Assembly: GCF_039962115.1 (NCBI RefSeq)
Contig: NZ_JAMPKJ010000034.1
Span: 1 to 63,504 of the forward strand
Direction of reading: 5' to 3'
Source of the DNA: Funiculus sociatus GB2-C1
GTDB taxonomy: Bacteria > Cyanobacteriota > Cyanobacteriia > Cyanobacteriales > FACHB-T130
Length of the DNA stretch: 63,504 bases
Below the pieces are notes generated by a model. It was not told where the DNA came from, made no database searches, and saw only the letters and a program-made list of their open reading frames with translations. Shown here piece by piece: positions 25,564 through 35,653 of this stretch (its first letter is position 1; the number at the start of each line of letters is the position of its first letter). The translations under genes were made by a program, and so were the position numbers.

Positions 25564-28500
25564 CTACGCCATCTGGCGAGTCATCAACTGGGCAAACAGC
25601 CCCTCCTGAGAAGCCAGCTCGTCAAAATTGCCCTGCTGCACGACCCGACCGCAGTCAAGCACATAGATGCGGTGAGCGTTGCGGATTGTGCTTAGCCGGT
25701 GGGCAATCACCATCCGGGTAACTTGCAGCTTGTCTAGACTTTCACTGACAATTGCCTGTGTTCTATTATCTAAAGCACTGGTAGCCTCATCAAATAGCAA
25801 AATTCGGGGTTTCAATACCAAAGCTCTAGCAATGAGAAGCCGCTGCCGTTGTCCCCCAGAGAGATTGCTACCCCCTTCACTAATGACTGTGTGCATTTGC
25901 ATTGGCATGGCTGCGACATCGTCAGCAAACCCAGACATTCGGGCGGCTTCCCAAGCTTCATCGAGTGTAATCCGAGCACCACTAGCGATGTTGTCGAAAA
26001 TGGAAGCAGATGTAATCCGACCCGCTTGCAGGACTACACCCAACTGTCGGCGCACTGCGTCAACATCCAACCCAGACAAATCTTGACTATCGTAATAGAT
26101 GGTGCCATCTTCGGCAGTTTCAAATCCTAGTAACAATCTAAATATGGTGGATTTACCGCTCCCAGAGCCGCCTACCAGTGCAATAAACTCTCCAGGCTCC
26201 GCATATAAGCTCACATCATCCAGCGTCAGGGGCCCATCTTGTCGGTAGCGGAAGGTGATATGGTCTACGACGATTCTGCCCATGAGCATGCCTGGATCAG
26301 CTTTGCTCAGATCCACTTCCGGTATAGTCTCTAAAATTGGCTGAGCGCGTTTCCACTGAGGGACGACTTGCAAAGCGTTAGTAACTGTATTGCTTACGTC
26401 CGTGGCACCTTTGATAAAAGTGCCAAAGGCGCTGTTAAAAGCGAGGAAAGTGCCAATCGTCAGTCCGATACCGCCTGTAGTTTGAGCCTCCTCCAGAAGC
26501 TTGATAGTAAACCAAAAGAGGACTCCAGAAGTCAGCGTCGGCATCACTGTATTGAACAGTGCGACAAGGTCTTCAACGTTCTGGGTGCTAAGTTCTAATT
26601 TTATTTGCCGACTGTAGTTTTTACTCCAAGCGGCGAAACCGCGCTCTTCAGCCCCAGCGACACGCAGTTTAGAAATGCCATTGATAAGCTGCACCGTCTG
26701 CCCAAAGATATTTCCCTTTACTTCCAGTAGTGGGCGAACCTTGCGGACGAGGAACACGCCAGAAAGTGTGGTGATAGCGATCGCAACTATTGCCACAGCC
26801 ACAGCGACTAGGGCTAATTTCCAACTGTAGTAAAACAAAAGCCCTAAGTTCAGTAATGAGAACAGCCCCGTGATCAGAGTAATTAGGGTTGTGCCACTGA
26901 GTTGACGACGAATTGTACTAATTGATGTAACGCGAGACTGAAGATCTCCTGTAGTGTACTCGCGGAAAAAAGATACTGGAAGGTTCAGCAGCCGATCCCA
27001 GACAGCGGCTTGGGTAGAAGCATCCGAAACCGTTTCCACCCGCAGCAGGGCAAACCCCTGAGCCAGCCGAAATAGCGCTATCCCGAAGGCAGCAACCAGC
27101 AGCCCCAATCCAACTTGCAGCAATAACCCTCGGTCACTATCCGGAATCGCGTTATCAATCAGAATGGCAGTAGCGTGGGGTGTCAGCATCCCCAGCAGCG
27201 TAGCGGCAATGCCTGTTAAAAAGATAACAAGCAACTCTCTCCCACGACCCTTGAGCGCGAATCGGAATATATCTATAGCTTTGAGGACTTTATCGGGCAA
27301 AGACCGATAAAACATATAAGCACAAGGGTTCAGCGTCGAGGCACTACGGGCATCGACAGGAACACGGGTTCTATTGGCTGGGTCAAAGATTTCGTAGTGA
27401 GTAGCCGAAACAGGCAGCAGCGCTACTGGTTGGTTGTCCTGCTGGGTATAGGCGACTAAAGAACCACAGTCCCTCTCCCACCAGTTGTCCCGTAGCAGAA
27501 CCTGCCGCATCCTAAGCCTTGAAGCCCTGACAATTGCCTCTAAAGGGTCTTTAACCCGCTTGAGGTCTTGTGAGCGAGCAGGGGGACGAATTGTCACACC
27601 GAGAGACCTTCCCACAGCACCCGCAACAACTAACAAAGGCGTGCCTTCCAGGAAAAATGTCGCTTCTTGAGTTCCCAGTGACGAGGCAAGTTCACCCAGA
27701 GCCTCTGCTGTCACCTGACGATTGAGACGTTCCCGATCTTGAAGGCGCTGTAGTTCTTCCTGTGCTTCCTGCTGCTCTAGGAGATTAATATAGTTAAGGA
27801 GTTGAGTATGAAGTTGGGACAGTCCCCCAAGCAGGGTATCCGGGTCTCGAATTGCGATCGTCGTTTGGGTGGCAAGTTGAACTTCCCCCACAGCTTCCAA
27901 CCACATTCCGTCGGTTAGGGGAAAAATTCCTGCTGCCGAATCTAGAGTTACTTCTTCAAATCCCATCCAGCGGACATTTCCTTGGCTGAGGAGTACCCAT
28001 GCGATCGCACAACAGAACTTGGTAGCGTCCTTCGCCTCTGACTCAGGCTGAAGCGTCTCACCATCAACCAGGGAAAATCGCGCTTCTCCTGAAGCCTTTA
28101 CCTGAATCACTGGCGTAGTGACACCGGAAAGTCCAGCATCGATTTGCTGGAGCCAGCTCTCTACCAAGGCAACCACTCTTGTATCCCCATCGGCAACTAA
28201 CTGCCTAAAGCATTCTCGATCTACCTTCAGCAGTTCTGTCTCGCCAATCGGCACTGCCAAGAGTCGGCGCGGCTGATTGCCACTAGGCTGAGTTCCAAAC
28301 AGTGCCTCTCCCGAAGCGCAACTGAACAGATAGCGGCGAGTTCCTTCTACAACGCCATTTTCAACCGTAACGGCAAACAGCGCTACAGTGCCAGATTGAA
28401 CTACCCAAACGGTCTGTGGTTCATCCAGTAGTATTGGCTCATTGCCTTTAAGACAGCACAGTTGCCCTTGTAAGTCTGTGTTCGTAAGTTGGTTGACCAT
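25564..28500 (-). CDS. NHLP bacteriocin exporter, permease/ATPase subunit
   Basis: 978 residues, last gene of the exporter operon, 11 bases after the peptidase subunit. The N-terminal ~400 residues include a cyclic-nucleotide-binding-like beta roll (WVVQSGTVALFAV, LFSCASGEALFG). An ABC exporter membrane domain follows. The ATPase has Walker A VGGSGSGKSTIF, signature NLSGGQRQRLLIARAL, Walker B ILLFDEATSALD and the H-loop MVIAHRLSTI. This is the second, peptidase-less ABC subunit of NHLP-type RiPP export systems. Confidence 0.9.
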   Translation of the reverse strand: MVNQLTNTDLQGQLCCLKGNEPILLDEPQTVWVVQSGTVALFAVTVENGVVEGTRRYLFSCASGEALFGTQPSGNQPRRLLAVPIGETELLKVDRECFRQLVADGDTRVVALVESWLQQIDAGLSGVTTPVIQVKASGEARFSLVDGETLQPESEAKDATKFCCAIAWVLLSQGNVRWMGFEEVTLDSAAGIFPLTDGMWLEAVGEVQLATQTTIAIRDPDTLLGGLSQLHTQLLNYINLLEQQEAQEELQRLQDRERLNRQVTAEALGELASSLGTQEATFFLEGTPLLVVAGAVGRSLGVTIRPPARSQDLKRVKDPLEAIVRASRLRMRQVLLRDNWWERDCGSLVAYTQQDNQPVALLPVSATHYEIFDPANRTRVPVDARSASTLNPCAYMFYRSLPDKVLKAIDIFRFALKGRGRELLVIFLTGIAATLLGMLTPHATAILIDNAIPDSDRGLLLQVGLGLLVAAFGIALFRLAQGFALLRVETVSDASTQAAVWDRLLNLPVSFFREYTTGDLQSRVTSISTIRRQLSGTTLITLITGLFSLLNLGLLFYYSWKLALVAVAVAIVAIAITTLSGVFLVRKVRPLLEVKGNIFGQTVQLINGISKLRVAGAEERGFAAWSKNYSRQIKLELSTQNVEDLVALFNTVMPTLTSGVLFWFTIKLLEEAQTTGGIGLTIGTFLAFNSAFGTFIKGATDVSNTVTNALQVVPQWKRAQPILETIPEVDLSKADPGMLMGRIVVDHITFRYRQDGPLTLDDVSLYAEPGEFIALVGGSGSGKSTIFRLLLGFETAEDGTIYYDSQDLSGLDVDAVRRQLGVVLQAGRITSASIFDNIASGARITLDEAWEAARMSGFADDVAAMPMQMHTVISEGGSNLSGGQRQRLLIARALVLKPRILLFDEATSALDNRTQAIVSESLDKLQVTRMVIAHRLSTIRNAHRIYVLDCGRVVQQGNFDELASQEGLFAQLMTRQMA

Positions 28501-28511
28501 GTTTAAACTGC

Positions 28512-30740
28512 TTAACCCTCACTGCGTATCAACCGCGAGTACACTCCCTCCACTTGCCACAATTCTTGGTGGGTGCCTCGTTGCATTACCTTTCCACGTT
28601 CAAGAACGATGATTTCATCACAGTCCCGGATGGTACTCAACCGATGGGCAACAATCAGGCAAGTACACCCCCGCCGCCGCAGATTCTCGTCAATAATTTT
28701 TTCTGTTTCCGCATCTAGGGCACTGGTGGCTTCATCCATGACAAGAATCGAGGGGTTGTTCACCAAGGCGCGGGCTATTTCCAACCGCTGTCGCTGCCCT
28801 CCACTTAAATTCGCGGCACCTTCGATAAGGGACGCATCAAATCCCCCAGACATCGAGAGAACCACATCATCGATCGCAGCATCGCGGCAAGCTCGCACCA
28901 AGCTTTTATCTGATACTGTGGTATCCCATAGGGTCAAATTGTCTCTAACAGTTCCGCCAAACATTGAAATATCCTGCTCCACCATAGCGACGGAGTTAGT
29001 TAGTACCGATTGCGGAATCTGATGCCTAGGTAACCCGTCAAAGCGAATTTCTCCCTCCCAAGGTTCGTAGAGTCCGCTTACGAGTTTGGCAATGGTAGAC
29101 TTGCCAGAGCCACTCCCGCCTACCAGGGCGACTCGCTGTCCAGGCTTGACCGAGAGCGTAAAGTTTTCAATTAAAGGTGCTTCTAAGCGGCTATAGCCAA
29201 ATGTGATGTTTTCCAGCTCGACGTAGCCTTGCAGACGTGAAGACTGAATGGTTTCATTATCCTTGTGACTTCTGCTTTCTACTTGTGGATCGACCGGATT
29301 GTCCAGCACATCATCCAGGCGAATCAAATTACCTTCCATTTCTTGCAGGGTACTGCCGAAGCTAACAAGATTGTTGACAGGTAGCAGAAAGCTCTGCATC
29401 AGTCCTTGAAAGGCTATGAGCATCCCAATGCTAAGGTGTCCGTTCATCACCCGTAAACCACCAACAACTAACAAAGCCATAGATGAGAGCGAAGACAAGA
29501 GTGCAGGTAACACTGAGAACGTCTGGTTGGTCACCCCCAATTCCTGCTGTGAATTGATTGCCTTGGTGTAGTAACCTGACCACCGGGCAAAGAAATCTGA
29601 CTCCAACCCAGATGCCTTTATGGTTTCTATACTTTGGAGAGCGGCAATGGACGCGCCAGCCGCTTTGCCATACTCTTGGATTAATCGCTGATTTGCATCT
29701 ACGCGCTGACGGGAAATCCACTGCAAGGTGAAGACATTCACGGCTGCAAAGCTGACTACAACCGAGGTTAGTACCGCGTCATATTGCAGCATGACTAGCG
29801 CGTAAAACATGACCATCACCGCATCAATAGCTGTAGTTGCCAATCTCCCTGAAAGAACATCAGCAACTTGGTCGTTGAGACTAGTGCGGTTACTGATTTC
29901 TCCGGCAAACCGTTGGGCATAGAAACCAACAGGTAAACGCAAGATGTGCCAGAGAAAGCGGCTAGACATCCCTACAGACAGCTTGACTTTCAAGCGGCGC
30001 AGATATCGCAACCGTAGTAGCGTCAGTATTCCCTGAAGTATAGCTGCGATCGCCATCCCCAAAAGTAGTGGTCGCAACCAGTGCTGCCGCCCCTGAACGA
30101 GGATTTCATCGACAAACACCTGGCTAAATACAGGTACTACCAGCCCGACGAGCGTCAGTAGTAATCCCGCCAGTAAACAGTAAGCTAGGACACCAGTAGC
30201 ACCCTGTAGCCGTTCCCACAGCGCTCTCAACAGGTTGGGTTTACGCCCCCCTGTCTGGAACTCCGGACCCGGTTCCATGACCAGCACCACTCCCGTATAC
30301 CCCTCGTCAAATTCCTGTCGAGACACTTTTCGTGGTCCAGTGCCGGGGTCATTGAGATAGACCTGCTGCTGGCAAATTCCCTCCACGACCAAGAAGTGGT
30401 TGAAGTTCCAGAAGACAATGTAGGGAGGAGACAGGTCTTGAAGTTGCTCCAGTTCCTTCTTAAAGCCTTTAGCTTCGAGTCCATAGCTACGGGCAGCCTT
30501 CAGCACGTTGGAAGCCTTGCTGCCGTCGCGGGAAACCCCGCACTCTCGACGAAGTTCTGGCAGTGGCACAATCCGACGGTAGTAACCCAGAATAATTCCT
30601 AGAGCAGCCGCCCCACATTCGACGGCTTCCATTTGCAAAAGCGTTGGGGTTTTTACCCGCCTGCTTTGACCTCTCAGCAGTTTTTGCATCTGCTGCAAAG
30701 GATTAATCGGTGCCGTTAAGGTCGGATTAGTTGATGCCAC
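28512..30740 (-). CDS. NHLP bacteriocin exporter with C39 peptidase
   Basis: 742 residues: an N-terminal C39 peptidase (catalytic Cys in TLLQMEAVECGAAALGIILG, His in IVFWNFNHFLVVEG, Asp in VYLNDPGTGPR), six-helix exporter domain and ATPase (VGGSGSGKSTIAKL, LSGGQRQRLEIARAL, ILVMDEATSALD). It should cut precursor leaders after the GG motif and export the core peptides. It overlaps the HlyD-like gene by 14 bases, and the other ABC subunit follows. Confidence 0.95.
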   Translation of the reverse strand: MASTNPTLTAPINPLQQMQKLLRGQSRRVKTPTLLQMEAVECGAAALGIILGYYRRIVPLPELRRECGVSRDGSKASNVLKAARSYGLEAKGFKKELEQLQDLSPPYIVFWNFNHFLVVEGICQQQVYLNDPGTGPRKVSRQEFDEGYTGVVLVMEPGPEFQTGGRKPNLLRALWERLQGATGVLAYCLLAGLLLTLVGLVVPVFSQVFVDEILVQGRQHWLRPLLLGMAIAAILQGILTLLRLRYLRRLKVKLSVGMSSRFLWHILRLPVGFYAQRFAGEISNRTSLNDQVADVLSGRLATTAIDAVMVMFYALVMLQYDAVLTSVVVSFAAVNVFTLQWISRQRVDANQRLIQEYGKAAGASIAALQSIETIKASGLESDFFARWSGYYTKAINSQQELGVTNQTFSVLPALLSSLSSMALLVVGGLRVMNGHLSIGMLIAFQGLMQSFLLPVNNLVSFGSTLQEMEGNLIRLDDVLDNPVDPQVESRSHKDNETIQSSRLQGYVELENITFGYSRLEAPLIENFTLSVKPGQRVALVGGSGSGKSTIAKLVSGLYEPWEGEIRFDGLPRHQIPQSVLTNSVAMVEQDISMFGGTVRDNLTLWDTTVSDKSLVRACRDAAIDDVVLSMSGGFDASLIEGAANLSGGQRQRLEIARALVNNPSILVMDEATSALDAETEKIIDENLRRRGCTCLIVAHRLSTIRDCDEIIVLERGKVMQRGTHQELWQVEGVYSRLIRSEG

Positions 30741-32172
30741 TGACCGACCTCAGGATAGGTAAAACAAACGTAATGGGAGCCCGCTCTTCCACCTTGACTC
30801 GAACAACAGTGGTAGTTCCAGAAGAGATTTTCAGTTGCGGTCCCTTGGAAGAAGACCAGTTGTAGCCGCTAAAAGTCGTGGAATCCAACTTTAGGTCTGC
30901 GGATACTTGCATTACTCCCTCCTGCTTGTCAGACATCAGACCTTCAACCACTTCTGGATTGCCCACCACATTGGCTGCTGACTCCTTTGTGATTGGAAAC
31001 CCAGAGACAGTTTTGACAGTACCTAGGATGCCGCCAAAGCGTTCCCGTTTCACGGTTTGTGGCGTAATTTGAAGCGTCATGCCCGGTTGAACTTTCTTGC
31101 CATCCCCAACCGCAAAATAGGTTATGCCAACTAGCAAGCTGGATGGATTCTCTGCGCCTATGCTCCCCAATCGGGTTCCCGCCTCAACAACCTGCCCCGG
31201 GTTAGTAGTGATTTCTAGTATGCGTCCGCTGTGTTGACTAATAATCTTAGTGTTGTTACCTAATTGCAGTTCCAGTTTGGTAATCTCTCGCTGGACTTCT
31301 TGAATCTCTTTTTTTCGAGTTGTTGAAGTTTCCAGGTTTTGTTGAGCTAGAGTTGCTTCCCGGCTATCCTGCTCTTTCAACTGAGTTCGGAGGTCGGAGA
31401 TCATACTGAGGTTGTCACGATTAGCCTTTTCTTGCTCCGTTTTCTTAGCATCTAGTTGCTTTAACTGGGCTTCGAGATCGGCGATTTTATCGCGGTTTTC
31501 CTGGTCTTTTACTTGTGCATCCAGAAGTACATCATTCGTAATCACTCTTTCCTTGTAGAGCTGCCTACGAATCTCCAGTCTCTGCTTGTAAATAGGAGTC
31601 ATAGCCTGGGCTTGCCGTAGGCTTTGCTGGAGGCTCTGGCGTTGCTGCTGGATCGATTCACTGCTTGTTGATTGGAGGAGAGGCATCAGGGATTGGAGTT
31701 CCCGAATGCGTTGCTGGAGGTACTGGCGTTGTTGCTGAATTGTCCGTTTTTCCTGTTCGTTACGTAGCCCTTGGAGCGAACCGACCGCTTGGTCTTGTGA
31801 CTGTAGTTCCGCCAGTTTATCGCGCTGCTGCTGTAGTTGCTTCCGGAGTTCAATTTGGTCAAGTGTTCCTAATACCTGACCCTTTTTGACCATATCTCCA
31901 ACCTTGACATTTAGAGCTAGTAACTGCCCTGAGCTTTTCGATTGTAGCGGCACAACTTGGCTGGGATAAATTAGTACCCCTCGACCCTCGACAGTAATTG
32001 GAATGCGTCCATAAATACTCCAAATCAAAGCTACCACTACCAAGGAAGCCAAGGAGGTTAAAGGCAGCCAGCTCTTGGGACTGACGACCTGCATCAACTG
32101 ATCTAGCCTTTCAGGAGAAGATAGACGCTCTAGTGACTCTTTTCGGAATAGGTTTTGCTTTTGTTCAACCAT
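30727..32172 (-). CDS. NHLP system HlyD-type secretion adaptor
   Basis: 481 residues with a single N-terminal membrane helix (WLPLTSLASLVVVALIWSIY, about 35-54), a biotinyl-lipoyl-like segment (VVPLQSKSSGQLLALNVKVG), a long glutamine-rich coiled coil (about 110-300) and a beta-barrel end. This is the membrane-fusion adaptor that couples the two ABC subunits to the cell envelope. First gene of the three-gene exporter operon; a copy of the shared regulatory motif lies about 165 bases upstream. Confidence 0.9.
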   Translation of the reverse strand: MVEQKQNLFRKESLERLSSPERLDQLMQVVSPKSWLPLTSLASLVVVALIWSIYGRIPITVEGRGVLIYPSQVVPLQSKSSGQLLALNVKVGDMVKKGQVLGTLDQIELRKQLQQQRDKLAELQSQDQAVGSLQGLRNEQEKRTIQQQRQYLQQRIRELQSLMPLLQSTSSESIQQQRQSLQQSLRQAQAMTPIYKQRLEIRRQLYKERVITNDVLLDAQVKDQENRDKIADLEAQLKQLDAKKTEQEKANRDNLSMISDLRTQLKEQDSREATLAQQNLETSTTRKKEIQEVQREITKLELQLGNNTKIISQHSGRILEITTNPGQVVEAGTRLGSIGAENPSSLLVGITYFAVGDGKKVQPGMTLQITPQTVKRERFGGILGTVKTVSGFPITKESAANVVGNPEVVEGLMSDKQEGVMQVSADLKLDSTTFSGYNWSSSKGPQLKISSGTTTVVRVKVEERAPITFVLPILRSVSGIN

Positions 32173-32325
32173 TTACCCTCCTGTAAAAGTCATGAAGATA
32201 AGTAGGTACTTGTAAATAAACTGAAAATGGCTTTTAGATAGAAAGCGCTGTCTGGAGTTAAGCGCTTCACGTTAAATTTGACCTACCTACTTAAGGCAAT
32301 AACTAAGTAATAACGAATTTTCAGA

Positions 32326-32378
32326 GATGCTCACGATACACAATTATTTGGTAGGACTAGCAATTTTTTCGGTTTTGC
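32326..32378 (-). promoter_or_regulatory. Shared NHLP-locus motif, copy A (upstream of exporter operon)
   Basis: On the plus strand ATACACAATTATTTGG begins at 32336 and the TTTTTTCGG element has its G at 32371, exactly 35 bases apart as in the other copies. CTAGC between them matches the CTAAC/ATAGC of other copies. Confidence 0.6.
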
Positions 32379-32523
32379 TTGGTGCTGAACTGAGAGCTGC
32401 ACGTTTATTTGAGAGCTTCACGTGAAAATTACAAACCTCAAGGCGTATTGAGCAAATCTTTTCGTTTTAAACAGCTTTTGTAGCTTAAACACTCTTAGTT
32501 TAGTGTTTACATTCAGACTAAAA

Positions 32524-32555
32524 AAAGCAGCTAAGCAGGTACATTTAGCTGCTTT
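32524..32555 (-). terminator. Terminator for the 82-residue precursor gene
   Basis: An 11-bp perfect stem AAAGCAGCTAA / TTAGCTGCTTT with a 10-base loop. On the minus strand it is followed by T7, as expected for leftward transcription from the precursor at 32750-32998. Confidence 0.8.
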
Positions 32556-32564
32556 CTCTATATT

Positions 32565-32714
32565 TACAGCGGTTTTCACTTTGCTGCAATACGGTTTGAA
32601 CTCTCCCCCCCTCCCCTACGAGGGGAGCAAGACTGGGGTTCCCCTTCCCTAACAGGGTTCCCTGTTAGGGGGTTAGGTTTTTTGATGTACTTCACGTAAC
32701 TGAAAACCGCTATA
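32565..32714. mobile_element. MITE-like element with inverted ends
   Basis: About 150 bp bounded by TACAGCGGTTTTCACTT and, inverted at the other end, TATAGCGGTTTTCAGTT. Inside is a perfect 10-bp hairpin (CCTAACAGGG-TT-CCCTGTTAGG) and a CCCCTCC...GAGGGG stem. It has no coding capacity. A related element lies at 41107-41203. Confidence 0.6.
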
Positions 32715-32749
32715 GTTATTATTTGGAATGTCTGCCAGCATACACTTGC

Positions 32750-32998
32750 TTAGACTGGGCCTGTGATAGCGCCCCCTATACCGGCACCGGCAGCAGCCCC
32801 CTCTAATACGTCCTTGGCTGACACTCCTGGATCGCCACTGGCGGCTCCAACTACACCACCAATTACTGCTCCCGCGATAATACCTCCAAGTCCTCCTCCG
32901 GCAACTGCTTCTAGCTCTTCAGTACTTAGCTCATTTGAAGTTTGAGCTTCAGCTTTATCTTCGGGTAGTGGCGAGTTTGACTCTTCAATCTTTTCCAT
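32750..32998 (-). CDS. Bacteriocin-like precursor peptide, Gly/Ala-rich core
   Basis: 82 residues. The acidic leader ends LSTEELEAVAGG, the double-glycine signal of NHLP/Nif11 leaders; the leader is short and lacks a full Nif11 or nitrile-hydratase domain. The core, about 43 residues (starts GLGGIIAGAVIGGVVG), is rich in Gly, Ala, Val and Ile with GxxxG-like spacing and no Cys, resembling pore-forming class II bacteriocins. Likely processed by the C39 exporter. The shared motif lies about 120 bases upstream and a terminator follows the gene. Confidence 0.85.
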   Translation of the reverse strand: MEKIEESNSPLPEDKAEAQTSNELSTEELEAVAGGGLGGIIAGAVIGGVVGAASGDPGVSAKDVLEGAAAGAGIGGAITGPV

Positions 32999-33100
32999 TG
33001 TTCTTTATCCTTTTGTAAACGACTTGCAGGTTGCTGATATTTGCAGAATAGCTAGTTACTGCTTTTCATTGATACCTGCTCTACTAATAAAAGCTTAAAG

Positions 33101-33157
33101 AATGCAACTTCTGATAACAATGCACGATTCTTCGGTAAGACTAACAATTTTTTTGCT
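33101..33157 (-). promoter_or_regulatory. Shared NHLP-locus motif, copy B (upstream of Gly-rich precursor)
   Basis: AATGCAACTTCTGATAAC precedes ATGCACGATTCTTCGG (from 33120), then ACTAACA and TTTTTTTGCT with its G at 33155. The 35-base spacing matches the other copies. Confidence 0.65.
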
Positions 33158-33232
33158 AAACAAATGTCAGTTGTAAGTAGCTGCCTGAAATTAAACTAAG
33201 AACTCCGATTACAGAAATTTGAACATAGAAAT

Positions 33233-33258
33233 AGGTGTTAAGCCAAGAGCTAACACCT
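33233..33258 (-). terminator. Weak hairpin after the double cNMP-binding gene
   Basis: An 8-bp perfect stem AGGTGTTA / TAACACCT with a 10-base loop, just downstream of the leftward gene that stops at 33279. The following T-run is short, so terminator function is tentative. Confidence 0.4.
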
Positions 33259-33278
33259 TACACTCTATACCGAGCAAA

Positions 33279-34373
33279 TTAAATTCCTCTCAAACGGCTC
33301 AACATCCAATCAAATCTTGTTCCAGCTAGTGCCATGCTATCTAAAACATTGGAATCTAGTTCATCCTCATATTCAACATTGTCATCGAGTGGCTGACCTT
33401 TGCTATAAACACGCCTACCATATCCAAGCCGACTGAGCATCCCCTGCAATCTATTTGAAAGCAAAGTAGCAATTACTCGATAAAAACGGGAAGCAAACCC
33501 TACATCTTGCTGCAATTTTGCTGCCAATTGCTGTCGGGGAATCGACAAGACAATCGAGTCTTCAAGGGTTTTGACAGTCGCAGAAGGTAAGCGAGCATCA
33601 ATGAAAGGGGTTTCTCCGGCAATTTCACCCCTTGATAATCTCGCTATCTCTCGACCTGAAGTTTCGCCATCCTCCAAGACGGCAAAAGCACGGGCTAAGG
33701 GATTGCGCTTATCTTCACAAACAGAAACAGTCATTGTTCCATTCAGTAGAATATACAGCGCATCCACAGGTCCTCCTGAATGGATGAGTACGGTATTCGC
33801 TGCAATTTTTTGCCGACTGCCTGTAGCAATCATCCAATCGATGTCACTGTCATTCAATCCCCCCAAAACAAACAGCATATCCCTCAGTGCCTGACCTTGA
33901 GCAAGCTTGCTACGAGTAAGCTGAGTGACAATGCTCTGTAGTCTGTCTGAAAGTAGAATAGCGATCGCGCGATAAAAACGGGAAGCAAATCCTACATCCT
34001 GCTGCAATTTTGCTGCCAATTGCTGTTGAGGAATCGACATCACAATCGACTTTTCGATCGCCTTCACAGTGGTAGCGGTTGGACGAGTACCCAGGAAGGG
34101 GATTTCTCCCACTACCTCACCACTTGACAACCTAGCTATCTCCCGACCTGAGATTTCGCCACCCTCCATAGCCGCAAAAGCACGGGATAGAGGATTGTTA
34201 TCAGCTTGAGAAACCGTAACGGCTAAGGTTCCATCCAGGACAATATGTAGGGTATCGGCAGCTTTTCCTTCCTGAACAAGGACAGTACCCGCAGCTATCT
34301 CCTGCTGACAGCCCGTAGCGCTCATCCAATCGATGTCACTATTACTTAATTCTTTCAGTAGAACTTCTGTCAT
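33279..34373 (-). CDS. Tandem cyclic-nucleotide-binding domain protein
   Basis: 364 residues with two similar cNMP-binding beta-roll domains (about 1-160 and 165-320). Repeats align: SDIDWMSATGCQQEIAAGTV with SDIDWMIATGSRQKIAANTV, and LSSGEVVGEIPFLGTRPTAT with LSRGEIAGETPFIDARLPSA. The GE.xGE..F phosphate-binding cassette is largely kept, but the usual arginine appears replaced by T/S context (TRPTATT, ARLPSAT). No HTH or output domain is seen. Likely a regulatory or scaffold protein of the NHLP locus, whose exporter also carries such a domain. Confidence 0.75.
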   Translation of the reverse strand: MTEVLLKELSNSDIDWMSATGCQQEIAAGTVLVQEGKAADTLHIVLDGTLAVTVSQADNNPLSRAFAAMEGGEISGREIARLSSGEVVGEIPFLGTRPTATTVKAIEKSIVMSIPQQQLAAKLQQDVGFASRFYRAIAILLSDRLQSIVTQLTRSKLAQGQALRDMLFVLGGLNDSDIDWMIATGSRQKIAANTVLIHSGGPVDALYILLNGTMTVSVCEDKRNPLARAFAVLEDGETSGREIARLSRGEIAGETPFIDARLPSATVKTLEDSIVLSIPRQQLAAKLQQDVGFASRFYRVIATLLSNRLQGMLSRLGYGRRVYSKGQPLDDNVEYEDELDSNVLDSMALAGTRFDWMLSRLRGI

Positions 34374-34443
34374 AACTTTATCTCCCTATTTCTTCTAAGG
34401 GGAGGGTGTCCCGAATTACCTCACATCTCATAACTTTGATGCT

Positions 34444-35613
34444 TTACACATATAGGGTTGTTCGTAATTCATCTATAGTCTTTTTGAGGCGAATCTTCGC
34501 TTCTAGGGAAGCCAATTCCTCTAATGTCAAATAGGTCAATGCTATTAACATCAAAGGTTGGTTATTAAGGCTAATTAACTCCCCTACATATTCAGCATCA
34601 AAGCGCTCCAAATTTTCTCCAGCAGTCTTTACTAGCGCCTGTAAAATCTTAAAAGCCCCTTCTGAAAGTGGTGGCTGACCTCGGTAGTTTTGCAGCCTGC
34701 CCCCTTCTCGGTAATGCGGAAACGCTTCCAACCCCAGAAAGCGTAAGAACCAATCAGCCCGATAGTGTCCTGTAGCAGCTACAATGCCTCTGTAGTCGGC
34801 AATCAGTTCATCGAGTAGATTATTTCGCATCGAGTCAAACAAGCGGCGTGTGAAGTAGTGGGTACATTCATGTTCCAGCCGAATTGTTAGGGATAAGTTC
34901 CGCCACTCCGATTCCGAGAGTCCCATGTTGCTGGCTGGGACATCACTGTAAGCACCATCGCTCAAAATAATCAATCGATCCTGATAAAGCTCCTTATGGG
35001 GGATGATCCGCCTAAACTCCTCTGCCCAACTCGATTCCGAGCAATTCAAAGGGTTTTGAACTTCCCATTGTTGTCGATACTGGCGAATCCGATCCCAGTT
35101 GTTGAAACCAGCAACCATGCAGGCTCCCATAGACGAGGGGACTGGTTTTGGTTCATTACGCATTGTTAGCGCCTGTACCAGAGAAACAAAATCCTCCCGG
35201 TTTCCGGTGAGCAAAACTGGGATAGCTCCTGCGAGACTTTGATGTATTATCAACTGGAGTTTCTCTGGTTGCTTTAAGACCAAACCAGTCGCCTCAGCCA
35301 TACCATCCACTAGCACACCCTTACGGGTAGCACAGCGATATGTCTCGGTCTGACTGATGCCCTCCTGGATGGGAAACTGTAACTGAACCAATACGCCCTT
35401 GAGTGATTGAAATGCTCCGACTACTCTCGCTTGGGCGGCGTATTCCTCCCAGGCGGCTACATGGGCTTCGGGTGCAAGGGGAAATTGAACGAGACGTGTT
35501 AAACCGCTACGGTCAAAGACGTTTTGATTGTAAATCAGCAGCTCTTCGGTTTCTGAGGCACTGGCACCATAGGAGGTCAGTATGCTCTTGCGAAATTCCT
35601 GTTGGTTCATCAA
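34444..35613 (-). CDS. Putative HExxH metallopeptidase-like protein of the NHLP locus
   Basis: 389 residues. The central segment LEHECTHYFTRRLF has an HExxH zinc motif, followed by DELIADYRGIVAATGHY, where the glutamate could be the third ligand. No signal peptide or membrane helix is seen, so it is probably cytoplasmic. I do not recognise a named family with certainty. Since the C39 domain already removes GG leaders, this could trim cores, open a macrocycle or act on another substrate. It lies between the cNMP-binding gene and the MinD-like gene, all in one direction. Confidence 0.65.
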   Translation of the reverse strand: MMNQQEFRKSILTSYGASASETEELLIYNQNVFDRSGLTRLVQFPLAPEAHVAAWEEYAAQARVVGAFQSLKGVLVQLQFPIQEGISQTETYRCATRKGVLVDGMAEATGLVLKQPEKLQLIIHQSLAGAIPVLLTGNREDFVSLVQALTMRNEPKPVPSSMGACMVAGFNNWDRIRQYRQQWEVQNPLNCSESSWAEEFRRIIPHKELYQDRLIILSDGAYSDVPASNMGLSESEWRNLSLTIRLEHECTHYFTRRLFDSMRNNLLDELIADYRGIVAATGHYRADWFLRFLGLEAFPHYREGGRLQNYRGQPPLSEGAFKILQALVKTAGENLERFDAEYVGELISLNNQPLMLIALTYLTLEELASLEAKIRLKKTIDELRTTLYV

Positions 35614-35653
35614 ATGCGATCGCCTCCAATCAGTAGTTTCCTTAACTCAACCC